NCBI RefSeq assembly: GCF_000347175.1
Contig: NZ_ANIK01000049.1
Span: 1-18,939, forward strand
DNA length: 18,939 nucleotides
DNA from: Leptospira alstonii serovar Sichuan str. 79601
GTDB taxonomy: Bacteria; Spirochaetota; Leptospiria; Leptospirales; Leptospiraceae
Direction of reading: 5' to 3'
Part shown: positions 9,272-18,939 of the stretch, piece after piece
How positions within the stretch are numbered: position 1 is the first letter of the stretch
Layout of the letters: every line of letters begins with the position of its first letter
Position numbers and translations under genes: made by a program
Notes under the pieces: generated by a model
Databases searched by the model: none
What the model was told of the DNA's origin: nothing
The model's input: the letters and a program-made list of their open reading frames with translations, nothing else

Positions 9272-9586
9272 TTTTTAGCTCCGATTATTCTTTAGCCGAT
9301 TGATTATAGACGGTCCGGCCAAAGTTGGAAATCACTTTTGAAACGATTGTAAAAAAGAAAACTATAAATCCTAAAAAACGGTTAAAAAAGATTTTCAAGA
9401 ATTAAAAAACCGATCCAACGTAATGGAAACCGCTAACGTAATCCTAAAATCGAATTTATCCCAACTTTCCAACGGACTTAAAGTGGAATTTTAAGGATTT
9501 TTTAAGTAGGAGCGTTTGTAAAAATTAGAAACAAGATCCTATATTTTATATTTCGATCCATAATGAGACTTGAGTTCAAGTTGTAC
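9272..9586. other. Gene-free gap between cyclase and glycosyltransferase genes
   Basis: This 315-bp AT-rich stretch should hold the cyclase promoter (right of 9272, minus strand). No convincing gene or RNA is visible. A short hairpin ACTTGA/TCAAGT lies at 9569-9582, just past the glycosyltransferase stop codon, but it has no T tract and is a poor terminator candidate. Confidence 0.5.
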
Positions 9587-12606
<3,020 letters not shown>

Positions 12607-12748
12607 AAGGATACAAAAGTCCGAAAGGTATTTTTACGAAACGATAAATTGTTTCGGATTCGTTCCGATTGGCCTGAAAAACACGGAGATTTTTTTTGTT
12701 TCCAGAAAAAACTCTTTCCTAAAATAGTAGTAACTGCGTTTTCTTTTT

Positions 12749-13047
<299 letters not shown>

Positions 13048-13051
<4 letters not shown>

Positions 13052-13485
13052 AATTTTATCTCTCCCTCCTTTTATCCGCCTCGATCTTATTTCAGGCTGT
13101 GGTTTTTTCCAGCGGCCTTTTCGGTTGTATTCTCGCCGAAAAGGCCAAAATCTGCGAGTGTAACCACGGCAGCAGAATTCAGAAACACTCAAACGAAGAG
13201 GACAAACGTTTCTCTAAAAAAGTACGCTCGGATCGTCCTTCCTTGAGCTCCGATAAACTTCCGAACTGTCATTCCGCAAAATCGGGGGAAATCCATTCCT
13301 GTTCCTGCAAAAAGGCGGAAAACAAACTCTCTCAGTTAGGCGCGTTTTACTCGGCTCTTTTTTCTCCGAAACAAAATTCCGATATCGAACACGTCCTTCA
13401 TTTCATTCAAATGATTACTTTAGAATATTCTAATTCCGAAATCTTATCCTTTTCTTCCCCTTTTAAACCTCCTCGATTCTCCTAA
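13048..13485 (+). CDS. Small exported Cys/His-rich protein, likely metal-binding
   Basis: This 145-aa protein is not one I can name. Residues 4-22 form a signal segment, followed by GLFGC27, a possible lipobox. Two Cys/His clusters follow: C36-E-C38-N-H40 and C74-H75 with H83-S-C85-S-C87. H47 lies between them. This spacing suggests soft-metal binding such as Cu(I). The C-terminus ends SPFKPPRFS; a terminal PPR-type motif is seen in several small exported proteins of copper operons, in my recollection. The ATG overlaps the stop of the STAS-like gene. The MbnP/MbnH-type operon starts 205 bp downstream on the same strand, which supports a copper role by context only. Confidence 0.7.
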
Positions 13486-13526
13486 TATCCGTTTGTAAGG
13501 AAGTATTTTGCCGATCCGTTTAGGAA

Positions 13527-13566
13527 CCGGCGAACAATATCCGTCCCGCCGGACAGCAATTTTTTC
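13527..13566 (+). terminator. Weak terminator-like hairpin before the MbnP-type gene
   Basis: CCGGC (13527-13531) and GCCGG (13548-13552) form a short stem with a 16-nt loop, followed by ACAGCAA and a T6 run at 13561-13566. The stem is short and the T tract is offset, so termination is only possible. If real it would separate the STAS/Cys-rich pair from the copper operon. Confidence 0.3.
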
Positions 13567-13690
13567 GGCGTACTTTTTAGGATAAAAGCTTATAACCGCG
13601 CATCCTAAAATTTACCGAACGATTCGTTAAGAAGGATCGCTTTTTATGGATCGTTGTATCAGGTTCTTATTATATTAGGAGTTTTTTATT

Positions 13691-14641
<951 letters not shown>

Positions 14642-14643
14642 TT

Positions 14644-14681
14644 CAAAAACGCCCGGAATCGATTCGGTTTCGGGCGTTTTG
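14644..14681 (+). terminator. Intercistronic hairpin between mbnP- and mbnH-like genes
   Basis: CAAAAACGCCCGGAA and TTTCGGGCGTTTTG pair into a stem of about 12 bp around a 9-nt loop, with an A-rich left side and a T4 right side, like a bidirectional intrinsic terminator. It begins 3 bases after the MbnP stop codon and ends 13 bases before the MbnH start. Since the genes clearly belong together, partial termination or mRNA-end protection is the likely effect. Confidence 0.7.
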
Positions 14682-14694
14682 AGGACGCAAATAT

Positions 14695-15865
<1,171 letters not shown>

Positions 15866-15894
<29 letters not shown>

Positions 15895-16743
15895 TTTTTT
15901 ACTCTTCGGCTTTCTTTTAGAAAACTGCACCTTCGGTTCCGTGGGGGATTCGAGAAAGGAAGAAGCGAAGATGTTGCAGAGGCTTTTGGTTCTTTTTAAC
16001 GAAAGACCGTCCTCGTTCGGAACCTTTCTGTATTATACGGACGATCAACAAAATTCTAATATAGGAAACTTTGACGTAGTTTCCGGTGCGACCGTCTATA
16101 ACCTTCAACTGCAACCCGGCTCCAAGATCGTCTGGGACGGAATTGTTATCCGGGTCAATCCAAATCCCGTGCCTACCATTCCGGGACGAGTAAGAAGTTT
16201 CGACGCGGGAGATCATTCCACTCGGTCCCACACTCCTTATACGGTTCCTTTGGATCTACCGGTCACATCTCCTTACGGACAAGAATACGGAACGTCTTCG
16301 TTTGAAGATTCGAACTTGGAGACGATCACGGAAACGATTCTTACGGGAGACGTTCATACTTCTTCGGCCCCTCTTATATCGGGAATTCCCTCGGGTTATC
16401 TCGCTTCCGTGAAATATAAAATCAACTCCCTCAATCTTACGTTTCAAATCACGGCTCCCGCGGTAAAAACGGTACGGCTACAAATGTCGCCTTTCGTTTT
16501 GGAACTTTTTCCGAGATGCAGATTCGATATCACGCCTGAAAAATCGGGAAGTTTTCCGGTTCTTTGGAAATCCGACGGAATCTTTCAGGATCGAACTTCG
16601 GTTTCGATTTTAAATTCGATTTCGGCTCTCCCGAATCCCGTGGATATCAATCCCTATCAAAACGCGAACTTATACGATCTGATTTTGGCGAATTTACGAC
16701 AACAGGATCGGGTTCTATATCAAACGGGTTGCAATCTATTTTA

Positions 16744-16744
<1 letters not shown>
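15866..16744 (+). CDS. Lipoprotein of unknown function in the MbnP/MbnH operon
   Basis: I do not recognise a known family. The 292-aa protein begins with a signal segment [13 protein letters not shown]21, a lipobox-like end, which supports the ATG at 15866 even though it overlaps the MbnH gene by 29 bp. The mature part is predicted mostly beta strand, rich in Ser, Thr and Pro, with a [16 protein letters not shown] segment and Cys residues near 226 and 290 that could form a disulfide. It has no haem motif or Cys cluster. Its place between the di-haem enzyme and the outer-membrane protein, overlapping both neighbours, argues for a shared job, perhaps holding MbnP at the membrane or receiving metal. 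Confidence 0.75.
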
Positions 16745-17673
<929 letters not shown>

Positions 17674-17862
17674 GTATTTAAACGTGAGTTCGGTATAACA
17701 ATGATTATGTTGCTATCCATGGAAAGCACACTTTAGTTACTTACTCGGACGCATGAAAAGAATCTTAGGAAACGTTTTAAAAAAACTTTTTCAAACCGAA
17801 ACCTACGTTTATTAATTTCAATTTTAATAATATTATCTTACTCGGAGGTTTTCGGAAAATCC

Positions 17863-18165
17863 ATGGCGGATCGAAAAATTCTTTCCGCAGCGATCAGCGG
17901 CAATCTACGACTCACACAAAAAGCTATGGATCAAGGCGCGTCCGTTCACGCAAGAGATCCGAGACAATATTTTTTAGGAGAAACACCCCTTCACAAAGTG
18001 GTATTTCACAACGACTTATCCTTTGTAAAATTCCTTTTGAAGAGAGGCGCCGATCCGAACCTTTCCGAAGATCGAGGAGAAACTTCGTTAATCACCGTGA
18101 TTTACGGTCTAAGTTTGGAATCCGTATCGGTTTTGTTAGAAGCCAAAGCAGACCCGTATTTATAA
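17863..18165 (+). pseudogene. Ankyrin-repeat protein, truncated by an in-frame stop
   Basis: The 100-aa reading carries two to three ankyrin repeats: ILSAAISGNLRLTQKAMDQG, then GETPLHKVVFHNDLSFVKFL with LKRGADPNL, then GETSLITVIYGLSLESVSVL with LEAKADPYL. It stops at TAA (18163-18165) in the middle of a repeat. The same frame continues after a second stop (TAG, 18181-18183) into matching sequence up to 18417. Upstream the frame is open without a start codon and encodes LRLLISILIILSYSEVFGKS, a good signal-peptide core. An ATG at 17753 would join it if the A7 run at 17779-17785 were one base different. Either the gene is decaying or short pieces are still made. A GGAGG lies 16 bases before the ATG at 17863. 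Confidence 0.65.
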
Positions 18166-18183
18166 ACCAAATCCGAAAGATAG

Positions 18184-18417
18184 GATCATGCAAATGTGAA
18201 ATACGATCATTCATTTTTAGAGATTCTTTTTAAAAAAGGATTTTCTCTCAAAATTCGTTTTATGGAGCGTCGGAACGAAGCTGTTTGTGCGATCGCATGT
18301 CTCCTGGAATTAGATTTGAAAAGTTTGGAATCTTTATTAAAATCTCAAAATATTAAAAATTACTCATGTATAGGACTTAAATTTCCCAGTTTCTCAAAAG
18401 AAACAAAAGAAAAATAA
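18184..18417 (+). pseudogene. In-frame C-terminal remnant of the ankyrin-repeat gene
   Basis: This stretch is in the same frame as the 17863 gene and follows its second stop. It reads DHANVKYDHSFLEILFKKGF, then a helical, basic end (DLKSLESLLKSQNIKNYSCI) to TAA at 18415-18417. FLEILFKKGF matches the second helix of an ankyrin repeat. A GTG at 18196 could start it, but there is no ribosome site, so I treat it as the severed end of the same gene. Confidence 0.5.
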
Positions 18418-18664
18418 AATACTTAAAATTAAAGTCCGTTTTTCCGGAACTTTGGGAATAAGATTGAGATACGGAAAGCGGCAAGTCAAACTCATGTTTT
18501 CCCGCAAGAACCACCGCCTAAATCCGTATTTTAAAGAACTGTAATGGAAAGAATCCGTGTTTCTGGAAAATTCCATTTTTACAATAGAATCCTTTACATG
18601 AGTTTGTCGGCTAAGAAATTCGCTTAATTCGGGAGTTGCCGCTTCGCGGCCGGGCTCTCCGCTC

Positions 18665-18727
18665 AGGTCAAGTTATTATATCCGATCGAAAGCAAACGTT
18701 TTTCACTTTCACACAATAACTTGACCT
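18665..18727. repeat. 13-bp inverted repeat in the right gene-free stretch
   Basis: AGGTCAAGTTATT (18665-18677) and AATAACTTGACCT (18715-18727) are perfect reverse complements with a 37-nt centre. Just upstream, GCCGC-TTC-GCGGC forms a small GC-rich hairpin near 18639-18651. No T tract follows, so this is not a plain terminator; it could be a small insertion or a structured RNA. The rest of 18418-18897 shows no gene. Confidence 0.5.
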
Positions 18728-18849
18728 CGCATCGATCCCTAACTTGAAATTCTCTGGAATGAAAGTAAAACTCCGTATTACTCATCCCTATAAAAATAAG
18801 TTCCTAAATACCAGCTTGTCTCCAATAACTATCAAAACTGATTGTATTT

Positions 18850-18896
<47 letters not shown>

Positions 18897-18897
18897 T

Positions 18898-18939
18898 AGA
18901 GCTTGTCCCAAAACCTCGAAGGAAATTTGCAGGAGTTCC
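18898..18939 (-). repeat. Dispersed repeat copy cut by the window edge
   Basis: Read on the minus strand, GGAACTCCTGCAAATTTCC is followed by GAGGTTTTGGGACAAGCTCT. This matches the two ends of the 839-910 piece, but the GTCTCGCTTC...GGCGCTC middle is missing, so it is an internally deleted or simpler version of the same family. It continues beyond the window. Confidence 0.7.

Noticed and set aside
9520..9535. Shared TAAAAATTAGAAAC string with 5535-5550
   Set aside because: AT-rich 14-mer with no extended similarity around it; not enough to call a repeat or regulatory site.
9569..9582. ACTTGA/TCAAGT hairpin as terminator of the glycosyltransferase gene
   Set aside because: Stem is short and AT-rich and no T tract follows on the transcribed strand.
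16564..16743. N-terminal extension of the outer-membrane protein upstream of 16744
   Set aside because: It overlaps the lipoprotein gene, has no signal sequence, and would bury the clear signal peptide that begins at 16744.

Overview
The window looks like chromosomal DNA of a Leptospira species, most likely one of the pathogenic group. This rests on the AT-rich base composition, leptospiral leucine-rich-repeat and ankyrin proteins, an IS110-family remnant, and a dispersed repeat built around GTAGGAGTTCCCACA. The species call is inference from gene style and repeats; no rRNA or tRNA gene is visible.

Left accessory block (1-3310). The 3' end of an IS110-family transposase leads into a palindrome of about 860 bp. 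Its second arm carries the inverted last codons of another copy of the same transposase. Next come a HigA-type antitoxin pseudogene with shifts through three frames and a convergent, apparently intact AbrB-type antitoxin/Doc toxin pair with an operator-like palindrome. A GC-rich palindromic repeat, an unrecognised 164-aa gene and a small attC-like inverted repeat follow. The block ends in a broken nucleoside 2-deoxyribosyltransferase gene that was once translationally coupled to ilvD.

Core and mixed part (3534-12606). ilvD (branched-chain amino acid synthesis) lies divergent from a YdjM-type membrane hydrolase gene, separated by dispersed repeats. A 105-bp MITE-like element with 16-bp terminal inverted repeats and a 5-bp target duplication follows. 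Then come a secreted leucine-rich-repeat protein, a YciI-like protein that converges with and overlaps a membrane class III adenylate cyclase by 4 bp, and a coupled pair (O-antigen ligase-like protein plus family 2 glycosyltransferase) that suggests surface polysaccharide work.

Copper-related part (12749-17673). A STAS-like gene is coupled to a small exported Cys/His-rich protein gene. After a 205-bp gap there is a compact operon: an MbnP-like four-Cys lipoprotein, an MbnH-like di-haem enzyme, a novel lipoprotein and an outer-membrane beta-barrel-like protein whose predicted mature end starts His-His. Known MbnH enzymes oxidise a tryptophan in their MbnP partner to make a copper site, so this is the best candidate in the window for a little-described system, probably an envelope copper-handling unit with leptospira-specific parts.

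Right end (17753-18939). An ankyrin-repeat gene is interrupted by two in-frame stops and may have lost its signal-peptide start through a shift in an A7 tract. The last 520 bp are non-coding and end inside another copy of the dispersed repeat.
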